Part shown: piece after piece, positions 46,986-57,978 of the stretch
Position numbering within the stretch: position 1 is the stretch's first letter
Layout: each line of letters begins with the position of its first letter
Origin: Lactarius indigo
Lineage: Eukaryota > Basidiomycota > Agaricomycetes > Russulales > Russulaceae
Direction: 5' to 3'
Assembly: GCA_025766275.1 (NCBI GenBank)
Contig: JAFKAC010000064.1
Span: 278,882-342,881 of the forward strand
Length of the DNA stretch: 64,000 nucleotides
Program-made: the position numbers and the translations under genes
Notes under the pieces: generated by a model
Told to the model about the DNA's origin: nothing
The model's database searches: none
The model's input: the letters and a program-made list of their open reading frames with translations, nothing else

Positions 46986-47999
46986 ATGTCCCGGTCCACT
47001 ATCCAGTCCCTCCCGCCATCTGCTTCCAGATGACCCCGAGTGTGTGGTCGACACATTACCCCCCTCTGAGTCTCACGGTCGGTATGATTAGATGAACATA
47101 TTATGATGAAATGTGGGTGGGACCATTGTATGGGAGCTTTGAACTCTCCACTGCTTCGGGAGCAGATATTATAGACCCATGTCCCCAAAGTTTTCGTCCT
47201 CACATGATTCATGCGCGGTAGCTGTGCGAGATTCAGGCACTCTGCCTTTAGCTTCTATCGCGACCAGCCCGATCTCTGCTGCGAGCTATTTCCTTCATCG
47301 TCCGCTGCGCCCGCGCTTTCTGAATGACCGGTCGATTACCAATCACGACACTACTCGTCCGTGGAATCTCCGGGGAGTGTCAAAGTCACTCGAGGGTAAA
47401 TATGCCCCAATGGTCTACCGGGCGCTCCTTCCTTAACCCTAGATGCCAGTGGGTGGTGCGAGCTCGCTGGGTTCCGTAGCATGTCTCATCAACGCTCACT
47501 ACTTATCTGTGTCCCACAACTAGTCCCACTGGCATTGTTGGTGGAAATGAGAGCCTATTTCGGAAAAGGTAATTTTTTTTTAACTGGGGATGATACGAGG
47601 TGCCAGCAGTCGGAACACTGTTTTGGTTTGGTTAACCGAGAGGAAGGTAGCATGAGCTCGGGATCAAGTGCGTTTCCGGTTCGGTCCGGTTAATCCCGGT
47701 CACCGCAGAGTCGCGGTGTAGGCCGTCGTTTCTCTCCTTCGACCTCAACTACAATGTCGACAATAGTTCCATTCGCCCGGAAACCTACTCCAGAGTTGCG
47801 AGATACGTACATCTCCAGGTCCGAGTTTTGGTGACCCTCGTTTCAAAGTGCCAGCCAAAGCGCCAGCCCTGCCCTCAGCCCTTGCCTCAGCCCTTCCCCG
47901 CCATTTTATCAATGGAAACATCACCGGTAACTAACAGGTAGTCCGCTTGCAGACAACTCGCCCAAAGGGGCGCACCCAATAGCGTTAACTCAAGCAATG
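46986..47999. other. array downstream flank and spacer
   Basis: The first about 560 bases repeat the block found downstream of other DUF6534 units. Then comes a run of T at 47573-47581 and no recognisable gene until the SPP2 relic. Confidence 0.5.
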
Positions 48000-49042
48000 A
48001 AGGTGAAAACGGAATCACAGATGAACTTGTAACCGGCATTGACCGGTTCGGGGTACAGCGGTGCGTGATCAGTCTCGCCCTCAAAGTGCAGGGGTCCGCA
48101 GCTCACCACAGCCACGGCAATTAATCATAGATCAAGCTCTACCGAGGACGCGAGGATCACTCATGCCTGCTCTAATGAACCGAGATTGGTGGGAGTTCGC
48201 CAGGAGGTGGAGAGCAGGTGCCAATGGTCGATTATACGTCATCTCTCCCGGTGGCCAGGCAGATACCGGCACCGACGGGAGTGTTGGGAGACTTAGAACA
48301 TGAGACAGTATAAAAGCTAGGTCGAAAATAGAAGACTGATGGATTCGCAAACTCGCGCGTTTGGACATCTCTGTGGGCATAACTGTCGAATTATCTGCTC
48401 TCACCGAGGAACGGCCTGAAGAAATTGAAGAATAGCGCGCAATACGTGCGCTTCTTGCTGGTGCAGAAGGAGACGACGGTAATAAGGGATACACGGTCGA
48501 CGTCATTCTGCTCACAGATGGTGCTACTGCACGCCATGGTCCTACGGAAGATGACGCCTTCAAGTAGGACGGCGGCGAACTTCCCAAGAAGCCACTCTCG
48601 ACTATGAGCGCATATCCTTGCACAGTTTATAATGGCACTGCTGCGCAGGATGGGCTGGGAACCCGAAGAACTTGAACCTGCCAGCAGGAACGAGAAACGC
48701 CGATTCGTCAAGCCCTGGCTACCTCCCTCATGAATTACGTTGCCTAGCACCAGCGCTGGAGAACATGAGGTGTTTGATGACGGCAGCGCCGGAAGGGACA
48801 AGTTTTCACATCCTAGCTGCAAATATATCCCACTGTTACGCAGGGACTCAGACAGCTCATCGTCTCTCTCGCAACCCCCGTCGAACCATGGTTCTAAGAA
48901 GCCATCGCCGTCAGAAAGAGAGAGGACGGGCCAGAACCAACTCCGAGAGCGTAATCGTGAGTGGGATCAGGAGTGGGATCGGGGTGGGCAAAGTAGTGAT
49001 CGTAGAACTGAGCGGGACAGGGATCATGATGGACAGAGATAA
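48000..49042 (+). pseudogene. spp2: SPP2/MOS2-type G-patch splicing factor relic
   Basis: The SPP2 family activates the spliceosomal helicase Prp2. Pieces appear in the order of the fungal protein: DELVTGIDRFGVQR (48020-48061); PALMNRDWWEFARRWR, then TGTDGSVG (48170-48290); an acidic block with EERPEEIEE and AIRALLAGAEGDD (48408-48480); ELP, then ATLDYERI leading to the G-patch start MALLRRMGW (48580-48660); KPWLPP; EHEVFDDGSAGRDKF with CKYIPLLRR (48760-48855); then an Arg/Asp/Glu/Ser-rich tail to TAA 49040. Stops (such as TAG at 48433 and 48567) and several frameshifts separate the pieces. Some gaps may be introns, but not the stops inside conserved blocks. ORFs on the opposite strand here are shadows. 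Confidence 0.7.
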
Positions 49043-49198
49043 CGTTCGCCGCAATAGAATGTTCAAGACCCACCCTGATCCCCGTGGTTGATGTCGTTTT
49101 CACCCTTACAGTAACTCTGAGGTGCCTTGTAAATTCCTAAATTCTTCGGCGGGCGGCTGAGTCATAGTTTCACGGCTTGGCTTCAACACCTGATACCG

Positions 49199-50347
49199 AT
49201 GAAATACGTCGTATTTCTTGGAGCTCCCTCCCCCTCGAGTACGAGTACATATAGTGATGAGGATAGGACATCCTATCAATGGCACACAGTCATTGGCGCC
49301 CCTAGTACCCCTGATCTATCTCAATTGTCAAAGAAAATGAGCCTCGAGCTTATCCCAATGTATCCTTCCTCTGCGCTTGACACTGCTAGTAGACGCATTT
49401 CTGCTATGTACGAAAACATCATATTTGGGGACGAAGACGAAGATGAAGGGGACACTCAGGTAATTGAAGACGACTTGACCCGCGACTTGAGGGGTATGGC
49501 GATCGTTCCCGTATCTACAACCGACCCTGAAACTGACTATACGATCCTCAGATCGTACAACCTGGGTCGCGACAACCCAACCCGAAGGCAGGAGCGAATT
49601 CGCGAGCAGACCACCGTTGGATGCTTCGACTCCGCGTATGCAATCACAGTTGCAGGATCTCGAGACTCAAGACAGCTATTACTACTCTGATACCTCATCG
49701 ATTGCACGGTTTCCAGAGTTCCAATTCTCACTTAGCGCCTTATCGGTGCTGGCCTCGGCAAATGGGAATGTGTGCCTACTCCTAACAGTGCTCGAAGTTG
49801 ATGGGCCCGACGATGTGACCGTTCGTCGGGGACCAGATACAGGGCGCGTCATCTCCGTGTTGCGTCTCATCCTCGGTGACGAAACGAGCACGATATGCAA
49901 GCTCACCGCATGGCGAGAAGTCGCAGAAACATGGGGTGGCGCGACACAAGCAGTGGGTATGCGCCGCGGCGATGTGGTTTATTTTGAGAGTGCGCCTGGT
50001 TGTACTACCTTCCGAAGATGCAGCTGACCGATTCGGACTTGACGATTGGGTATGCTGTGTTTAAATTTGTAGACGTATTGGCTACTACCACAGCAAGAGA
50101 CGACGGCGTCGCGCCGACCCTGGCCCTCACCGCGTCACCGAACCTCCGGTCTCGTGCGGAGATCTGTTACCGCACGATGCCACGCACCTCCGTTCCAGCA
50201 GACCTGCGCTTGCGGCCGGACTTGCGTCTCGGAACAAGCGACGCTGCCGTGCGCCGCGTCGCAGCTGTCGTCACATGGTTCGAACGGATGGCAGGTCTCA
50301 GCTTTGGCATTCAGGGGGTCCAGGCTGGCAGCTCGACGAACCAATGA
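49199..50347 (+). CDS. OB-fold protein resembling shieldin subunit 2 first OB domain (335 aa)
   Basis: Exons 49199-49493, 49552-49989 and 50073-50347; introns of 58 and 83 nt, GT-AG, phases closing to 1008 nt. The ATG at 49199 starts MKYVVFLGAPSP. The middle exon reads DSYYYSDTSSIARFPEFQFS, a beta-rich VCLLLTVLEVDGPDDVTVRR stretch and ILGDET-CKLTAWREVAETWGG, then a segment ending GDVVYFE, which looks like an OB fold. The last exon has ASPNLRSRAEICYRTMP and RPDLRLGTSDAAVRRVA. I recall these signatures from fungal proteins annotated with the SHLD2 OB1 domain, so ssDNA binding or repair is a guess from the fold. The first intron could instead be read through only with a frameshift. Confidence 0.6.
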
Positions 50348-50743
50348 GACCGGCGTTCATGATCCATTATGGAGGTGGCGGCCACGTGTCGCTCGTGACG
50401 GGATGAGGCTGTCCTCCGAAACCTCGATCACTCGCCGGTGCCGCTTTGGCGAGCCAGGCCTCCAGCCTCCATTAGGTCGTGACAATGCAACGTCCACATC
50501 ATGGTCACGTCCTCACGAGGCAGCCCACGCTTAATGCTCGCGGCCGCTGCCACGAGCTATATAGGCGACCTAACGCCCCCGTGCCCTTCCCCCCAGCACA
50601 ATATAAGTAAGACCTGCCTGTCGCGGTGCGGCGTCTGCGTTTTCGTTTCCAGAAATTTCTTCCTCTGCCACGCGATGCGTGTTTCTGCTCCCCGCCTCGG
50701 CCAGCTCGTCCACCTTCTCTCAATAAACCCTGCCGCTACATTT

Positions 50744-51292
50744 ATGCACAAAACCGTGTTCGCAGTTCTGCGCCGCCGACAAGAATCCTTCGACAGTCGC
50801 ACCGTATTGCCCTCCCCCACCAGTCCCGACGCCGATGCCAAGTTCGACGTTGAGACAGTTCCGGACGACAGGACCCTCGTAGGGTCCGAGTCCAGGCGCA
50901 ACTCGACTCCCCCCGACGAAGTAGATCTAATATCGTTCAGCGATGTGCGTGAGGATGAGGTGCGCCTTAAGAGCCAGAACCCAGCGGGAGATCCGTTCTT
51001 TCCCTCGAAGCACCCTGGAAAATCGGCGCTACACCCTATCATTTATCCTCTCCCCACTGCCGAGGACCTTCTCGCACACGTACGGGCACCACCGCCCCCG
51101 ACCAGTGACACCCCTGGCCCCGACCCCATTACCCCATTATTCTATATTCCTCGGGCTCTGTCTCCTCCTCCTACACACTACAAACGAAAGCGCGCACGCA
51201 TCATTCCAAGCACCGATCACGACATCGATCCAGACCAGACGTCTGTTAGGTGGGTCCGCTTCCTCCCTTGCCGCAGGCAGAAAAGATACTGA
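50744..51292 (+). CDS. hypothetical protein (182 aa)
   Basis: A single-exon reading frame starting MHKTVFAVLRRRQ, with an acidic/Ser-rich middle (VPDDRTLVGSESRRN, DEVDLISFSDVRED) and a Pro-rich C-terminus (APPPPTSDTPGPDP). No domain recognised and probably disordered. A TATATA-like sequence lies near 50558. The frame is open upstream to 50501, but the upstream part looks like leader. It could be a chance ORF or one exon of a larger gene. Confidence 0.3.
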   Translation: MHKTVFAVLRRRQESFDSRTVLPSPTSPDADAKFDVETVPDDRTLVGSESRRNSTPPDEVDLISFSDVREDEVRLKSQNPAGDPFFPSKHPGKSALHPIIYPLPTAEDLLAHVRAPPPPTSDTPGPDPITPLFYIPRALSPPPTHYKRKRARIIPSTDHDIDPDQTSVRWVRFLPCRRQKRY

Positions 51293-53235
51293 AAACCCAC
51301 GTGTAGACTGCACATCGATCCACACGCACCATTGCGATTCCCATTCTGACGATAACTTACTTACGATCGCCGACTCTTAGACCTGTAATATATTGTCTAT
51401 CTAATATGTACTGTACACTATCCCCATCTTACAATAATCATAATAGAAAAATTGCAGTTTGTGTATGCTCGTTCATGTCTTCTCGTCGCGCTGTTTTCAT
51501 TCGCGGGTATTTCGGAGCTACATCAGAGCAGGTCATTGCTCTTGCTTCTCGAGCCACCACCAATGATGCGGCCGAGTCCGAGACACATTGACCGAAATGA
51601 ACGCGAGGAGTGAGACTAGCACATAGGGAAATCAAGATACCCAAAGGAGTCCTGCAGACTCGCACATGGCGATCGAACTGCGTGTCGAGACCGAGGTTGA
51701 GCCGAGAGCTAAATCACAGGCCGAGGTCGCGGGACGCCCCTGTTTTGTAAACCGGCCACAGGAAGGGGGGAAGCCCAGCTCTGTGATCTTTGACGATCGT
51801 CAGTCAGTAGGAACATGACTTTCCCTTGGACTTTCCATGTGACATTGCGCATCACAGTGGGCTTGTGTCTACCCGCCGGGACATAGAGTATCCCTATCCA
51901 GCCGCAGCTTTCGGAGAATAACTAGCCGTCAGCCCATCACTGCGCTAACAAGCGTTGGAGATACAAAGCGAGGATGCTGCGTGCACGCCAGTGGGCCAAA
52001 TGATAATCTAAGTCGCTTCCTCGCCCCATCTCACTTCCATGGCGTAAGAGGAGCGACGACGATCGGCATGATCTCTACCGCCTTGGGTCCCCGGGCCACT
52101 AGGTAACACTGCTGTTGAGAAACAACCGAAAACACGACGGGACTGACACTACGTGTCACGTTTTCCGACTAGAAGACATCACTTCCGAAGATTTCGTGCA
52201 CAGCCTCAATGCTTTCTGCCTCGATCGTCAGCGGAAGCACGAGTTCGGTCGGCTCTCGGGCATATGTCTCAGGGGTCAACCGGTCAACGGCGCTGTTTCA
52301 AAGCAACGCCATGGAGCTAGAAAGACAAGCAAAGGCCGAGAGTCGAGGATCTGGGAAAGTAGAGAACGAAAATACCGGCGACGACAGATCGAACGGGTCC
52401 CATCTACTAGTAGCGCAGCCAAGGTGCTGCGGTGGCGTGTTGCGTCCGTCGTCTGACCGTCAGTGAAGCGGCATTGTCCGAGTCCTTGACCGTCACCGAC
52501 TCACCGCATCGAAGTGACTACGCTACTTCATTTGCGCAAATTCCGATCTCGTATGAGTTAACCCGCGTCACCAATTGAAGTCCAACGCGCTGGCGAGCTA
52601 GCTGCAATAATAAATATGGGCTATTATGCGCTACAGTCACTGTCACACATCCGTGACATTTGCGACTTCCAGTCCCCCACGCTCTGTCACAGTTCTTTAC
52701 CTTCCCCCACTGCCTGCTCCTTCGTCTGTAGCTATTAAGCGACTCCCTCCCCCACTCAATAAACCAGCTTCACCATTTGTGTCAATTTAATCTTGATCTA
52801 ATCGAGGACACTCGCGGCGTGTTCGCAAGTCAGGGCTTTGCGTTGTTGTTTCAGTCATTGTCGTTCTTGCCGTGTTGGTCGGTGCACTTCCGCTCTTGTT
52901 ATCTCGTCATTCTCTCGCTGTTTCCCCCGCGTTGCACAGCTGCTCGACGGGGTCCCCCGTGTGGTGGTTCTGCCGTGACTGCAACCCCTACTAAAGACCT
53001 CGCAGGACTTGTCTCAAGGACTGTCCCTTGTGGTCAAGCTTGTGGCGACAATATATGTGTACCTCGTACTATATCACGGCATACAAACCCTGGTTCAAGA
53101 AATACAAAAAATGATAAATAGCGGAGCTCAGGTCTAACAGTCATGCGAACTGGGAACAAGGGCAAGAGAATAGGAATGTGGCGTATCCAGTCACGTGATG
53201 TGGATGGGGCCATGGACCCGTGTCCATAACTCAGA
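51293..53235. other. intergenic region without recognised genes
   Basis: ORFs of about 110 aa at 52115-52456 and 52777-53121 carry no signature I know. Pyrimidine-rich stretches near 52690-52760 look like a promoter or leader, but no gene follows that I can support. Confidence 0.4.
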
Positions 53236-53640
53236 TCAAGTCTCTTTGTGCGGGGTTGGTTGTTGAGCACAAAGTCGTCGTACTTCATGTTGCAGAGCCT
53301 CGAGTTCCGACTCGACCCTCCGAGCTTCAAATGGTGTCGCCTCATCCAGGTATGCGATGTATCTGAAAATGGGCAACCGAACACGTGAGCAGGTGCGAGA
53401 GGAGGAGTGGCGAGGATGTACCGTGGAGGGTGAACGGTGACCCAGTGTCTCCCAGTTAGCCGGGGGCGCTCCACTTGTGTTTCGTAAGTATGTCAAGAGT
53501 TGTAAAGAGGTGTCGTGAGGTTCCCAAAGGGAACAGCGGCAAACAGAGAGCCGGTGGAAACGCATGATTGAACGGGCTAGAGATCCGGAGAATAGGCACT
53601 GAAACGTCGAGAGCCTAGCGGGGTAGCCGAGCCTTTATGG
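53236..53640 (-). pseudogene. sedolisin (S53) prodomain relic, copy 2
   Basis: Reading right to left, a leader-like stretch (gctctcgacgtttcagtg) is followed by HKWSAPPANWETLGH, closely matching HKWSATQANWKMLGQ of copy 1 at 54034-54827. The rest of the prodomain and the whole catalytic domain are missing. The following frame (YIAYLDEATPFEARRVESEL and on) is open but unrelated as far as I can tell. Confidence 0.45.
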
Positions 53641-54033
53641 TGAAACTAGATGGGGCAGAACTACAGGACTTTATATTGTATTGCATCAGGACGCAGTTTT
53701 CCAAGGGCGAACCAACGAAGTTGATTACAGTCGTTTCCATATCAATAAGCGCTTTTCAGATATGAGTCAGTCGCTCTTACAGTAAGGGTCGGGGAGCTGT
53801 TGTCGAATACAATAGAGTATGAGATATATACGGTAGTAAGTTACTGTATCATGATACGTGATACCCCAACGAGTCTTCTCCGAGAAGTCCCTCTTATTCG
53901 CCGCTCTCTGATCAACAATCAAGTATTCGACAGAAGTTGTTCCGTCAGAGGCGTGGACGGTAGTCCGAGTACTATTTCCTGCAGTATTTCGAAGTTGGAC
54001 GTCCCTATACTCGTGATCTATGAAGCCCAAAAT

Positions 54034-54827
54034 CTACCATCGGAGAGACATGGGTTTCGTAAGACGAACAGGATCCCATCCAGCGATGGCGGAGAACCCG
54101 TCAGTATCGCAACCCGGATTAGAGCTATCTGGTGATGTCGTTTCGTTCTTGAAGGTCGTCGGCTCTCTCCCGACCTCGCCTTCCCCCCTGGAGCGCTTTC
54201 GCGGCGTCTGTTGTTGCATGCGCAGGGAATTGAAGTACGTCGTCGGAGCGACAGTTCGCATGTGGGCATGTAGCACCGCGGGGAGCGCATTGCCAATCGT
54301 GCGGAGGATGGCCTCGGTTTCGTTCGTCCCTGTGTGCCTGTACAGCTGAAACGATGCGCGGAGGAGATCGTCGGCTTGAGACACAGGCACGTTGGTGACC
54401 GCCGCCGCGGTGTGCCCTCGAGACGGAGGAGGACGATATGTCATGGTTTTCGAGCCAGGGGTTAATGAGCTCTAGCGTGTCTGAGTGCGGTTCTACGAGC
54501 CGAGCGACCTGCTCCCCGGACAGGCGTGCATCTGAAACGGATCAGTGGCATTGGTGAGTTACACGCGCGAACAGAGGAGTGGTGTACGTGTTTTGGGTGC
54601 CTTGGACTGCTGGCTTCGTTGAGAGCATCGATCAAGGGGTTCTCGCCGCAGGGCTTAAGCGCAATGTGGAGGTCGATTGTGGTGCCAGCAAGAGGCTGAC
54701 CCAGCATCTTCCAGTTGGCTTGGGTGGCGCTCCACTTGTGCTCCACTGAAACGCCAAGAGCCCAGCAGAGTAGCACTGACGTACCCTTAATGGTGAACCG
54801 CGGGACCTTATATGTATCCGTAGTCAA
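54034..54827 (-). pseudogene. sedolisin (S53) peptidase, prodomain only, copy 1
   Basis: S53 peptidases are secreted acid proteases made with a large chaperone prodomain. Here a hydrophobic leader precedes HKWSATQANWKMLGQ, TIDLHIALKP and ENPLIDALNEASSPRHPKH; then, after an intron-like gap, LSGEQVARLVEPHSDTLELI and NPWLENHDI; then VPVSQADDLLRASFQLYRHT and LPAVLHAHMRTVAPTTYF. These are the ordered landmarks of a pro-kumamolisin activation domain. Frame changes occur at the first intron, where one donor base seems lost, and after the HDISSSV segment. Sequence resemblance stops right after the prodomain, and no catalytic Glu/Asp/Ser region follows, so it is a truncated relic. Confidence 0.65.
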
Positions 54828-57800
54828 GCAAGAGTGAACCGGTGAAGTCCGATCAAGTTCAGTTTAGCATTGTATCCGACTTGAAGCCAATGAATTAAGA
54901 ACCTTCCAGATGTGTGTGCTTCCCTTTATCTCTGGTCAGGGTTGCCCATATATGTGCATCACCTGCGAGACCACATGCATAGTCAATGTCTCTGTGGAGA
55001 ATACTAGGTTATGGACAATTCGCGCGGCATTCATTGGTCAAAAGGTGTTGCTGCGGTGCAACCTTGGGAAATTGACAGTTAGGATGCTTGGGCGAATCAC
55101 AGCTTACCTTAGGCTTTGAGTTTGACTTCCTAACCTACTAGAGTCGGACTCTCTTGAGTTGTGACCAGCCTGTTCAAGCCTACGATCATTGACTTACACG
55201 TGACACGAAGATTATATTTTGCGGCCACAACCGAAAGTCCGACTCGACTGACAACCTTTTTATGTTATTTTGAGTCTTTTGTCGTTGCCTGGACCTAAAG
55301 TACAGTAGATGTAAGTACACGACACCTAAAATTTAAGATGTCATTCACTACTACATGGTTTTAGCGACTGAGCTATTCACCTCGAACACATTTCGTAATG
55401 TACCCAACTCGTTCCCAGACGCTTTTTGTTCTGACGAAATGGTGTGTGTTCCCAGGTCACAGCGGCTGACCAAGTACGTAAGTAATTAATTCCTGTTGCT
55501 TATCACTCCCGTACGACGTCATCACCATTGAGACATCTTGGTTCTGGTCCGGTACAACTCGGCTTTTGGTGGAGCCGTACCATTGACATCGCTCTCAGGT
55601 TGCCTGGACATTCTCACGGCTGTTTCTTTACGAAACTTGCTGGCACCACGAACTCGCACAGTTTCTCCGCTCGGTCATTCATATAACATTGCATTCCTGT
55701 TTTATATATTGTCGCCTAGTCGCATCCCCGAAGGCACCGTCTACACTATAATACTGACGGTAAGACTAGCAACTTGTGAAATGGGTAGGCCATGTTTCCA
55801 TGACTCTGCGTACCGATGGTGTTCCAACGGTTTTTCCCTGTAGTGTCTCCCTGCTAATGGAGTCAGTACAATGCCGCAATTGTTACACTACCTATACGCC
55901 CCCTTTTCTTCCCTTCCCAATGTGTTGTGTTTTATATTGTTAGCGGGATACAGAAATCCCCTAACGTATCTGACACTGGTAATCGTCAGAAGCTGGCCAG
56001 CGGATGACTTTCGTGACGTTGTTGCATGGTGTCAGTGTAGACGCTCCAACCTACTACCCAACAGCGACCTGGTAGTCCCCACAAGTAGCAGGGTGAGGCA
56101 AGCCTTGGCTCCTGTCCATCCAATAAGGGCGTCCTATTCGTGTCCCTCGGACGCACCCCGCGCGAGCTGGCTGTGACGACAAACACGGGGTATCTGACCT
56201 GCGTGCAACCGCTTCTTTGATGGGGCCACTCGTGGACCATGTACGGTGCGCTACTGTGACAGCGGCACAGTACAGTACAAAGCAAGAATGACGTGCAGAG
56301 CTGGGATTCCTCTCCCGTCCGCATCGGCTGTCCGTTTTCGGCTGGCTCGCGTACCGACACACCAGACGCACCAGATATGAGGTCGCCCAAGGTCCGGTGC
56401 GGGCCCTCACAAGGCCGGACAATATAACTATAACTGCTATTGCTGCCAACGGCATCGATGATGGTGTGGGCTGAGCACAAGCGCTCCCGCTTAGATGCTG
56501 AGATTATCAGCTGCCATCTGCGATCACGCCGGCGGATATTTAGAAATTGTCGCACTTGGAACCACAATCGGGGACGCCGGGAAAGGATGGTGACTCTTGT
56601 GAGGGACTTACAGGATGAGCTGGGGTGACCATGCGGGGGATCCCCTTTGAGCACAACGCTCCCAGGTTTGTCATGCTGACGTTGCTATCGGCGTAGGGTA
56701 CTAGTATGATCGTCGTGGGTCAATCTCTAACACAGCGGGATCATGGATGATCCTTACGGTGGCGCTGTGGCGACCAGTCGCCATGCTAGAATTGTGTGGC
56801 TCTTGAGCGACACATCGTTATCTCGTCATCGCAAGAGGCGGTCCTCGGAGAGACGACACAGAGTCTGAGAGTTTTCTAAAGGAAAAACGCCAATTGGCGG
56901 AATTTTTTCTCTATTAGAGGAGTTTCCCCACACTCAGGCTGGCACGCCACTGTTAAATGATCCATAGTTCCCCAAGTTGCACCTAGTAGTGTCAATGCCG
57001 CTATCTCGCACCAACAAAAAAAATATGAAGCAAGCATGAGAGAGGGGGGGGGAAGGGGAGGGGGACGAGTGGATCAAAACTACGAGCCTCGTTTTCCCAT
57101 CTCCAAATCCAAGTCAGGCAAAGGCTGGGACAAAAACAAAACAGAAACAAAACAAAAAAAACTCGCACACGGATAGATGCCCTGAGCACTTGTCTCCCCA
57201 GCCTGTAGCTTCTGAGAAGACCAGAAGAAGCAAAACCGTCTCCAGATACCCCCCTCTGGGGTTACCACTTGTCATACAGACTTCTGTCGCTTATCTTAGC
57301 GCGCAGCACAATTCACTTCCCGACGCGCAGATTCATGTCAGTACAAAAAGGTCCACTGGCGTGGGTGCGTCCATGTGCATTTGTGCGAGGACCCCGCTTG
57401 AGCTGTTAGATTTTCTGTGGGCCTGAAGTATAGTCCCATCATGGTAGGTGGCGTCGAATCCCCAGCGCTAAGCACACGATCACGATTCCAGACATCCAGA
57501 GCCGAGTCGGGACTTGGACCTGAGGCTAGTTGACTCGAGACCACGGGACCAGGCTGAACGCAGAGTGTAACATAGTACGGTAGCTGTAGTGGTGCAATAC
57601 AGATTCTTCGCCGCCACATCGCCGCGATGGCAACCTGTCCGTGGCTTCGGATTAACGCTTGCCAAGAGCAAGCGCTAGACGCGCTAATAGTGTAGAACCA
57701 CGGCGCCATACGCCATACAGTACTGTAACTTGTGCTGTGATGCCAACAACACATCCCAAGCTTGTCGCGGTATGGACTCAGTCTCCTTCTTATGATGGGT

Positions 57801-57978
57801 TAGCCGAAAGGCACTTCGGGAACAAAGAAGCTGTAACTAGACAAAAAAAAAAACTCATGATGGAGGTCCATGAGGGATGGGCTGTGCGAAAAGGAAGCGC
57901 CTGCTCACTGATTGCTTAAGTGTATATTGTATACAGTTTGTACGGAGGCAGCTACTGGTAGTTACGGGTACTGTAGGG
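54828..57978. other. intergenic region without recognised genes
   Basis: Contains purine-rich tracts (57000-57065), an A-rich block (57128-57160) and a run of A at 57842-57852. Minus-strand ORFs such as 55986-56654 (222 aa) have no signature and an unusual composition, so I do not call them. Confidence 0.5.

Noticed and set aside
17190..47582. Runs of 8-9 T at about 17193, 24102 and 47573 considered as retroposon tails
   Set aside because: No target-site duplications or tRNA/LINE sequence next to them.
48391..48822. Minus-strand ORFs of 143-163 aa across 48132-48822
   Set aside because: They are antisense shadows of the SPP2 relic, whose plus-strand fragments match a known protein order.
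55538..56000. Possible fragment of another DUF6533/6534-like membrane protein (LDILTAV followed by hydrophobic runs)
   Set aside because: Only one short stretch resembles the family and the flanking exons cannot be found. Too weak to call.
55986..56654. Minus-strand ORF of 222 aa
   Set aside because: Cys/Arg/Ser-rich translation with no recognisable motif. No start context or splice pattern supports it, so it is likely chance.
57440..57540. tRNA-like B-box sequence (gtcgaatcccc)
   Set aside because: No matching A box or cloverleaf can be drawn around it.
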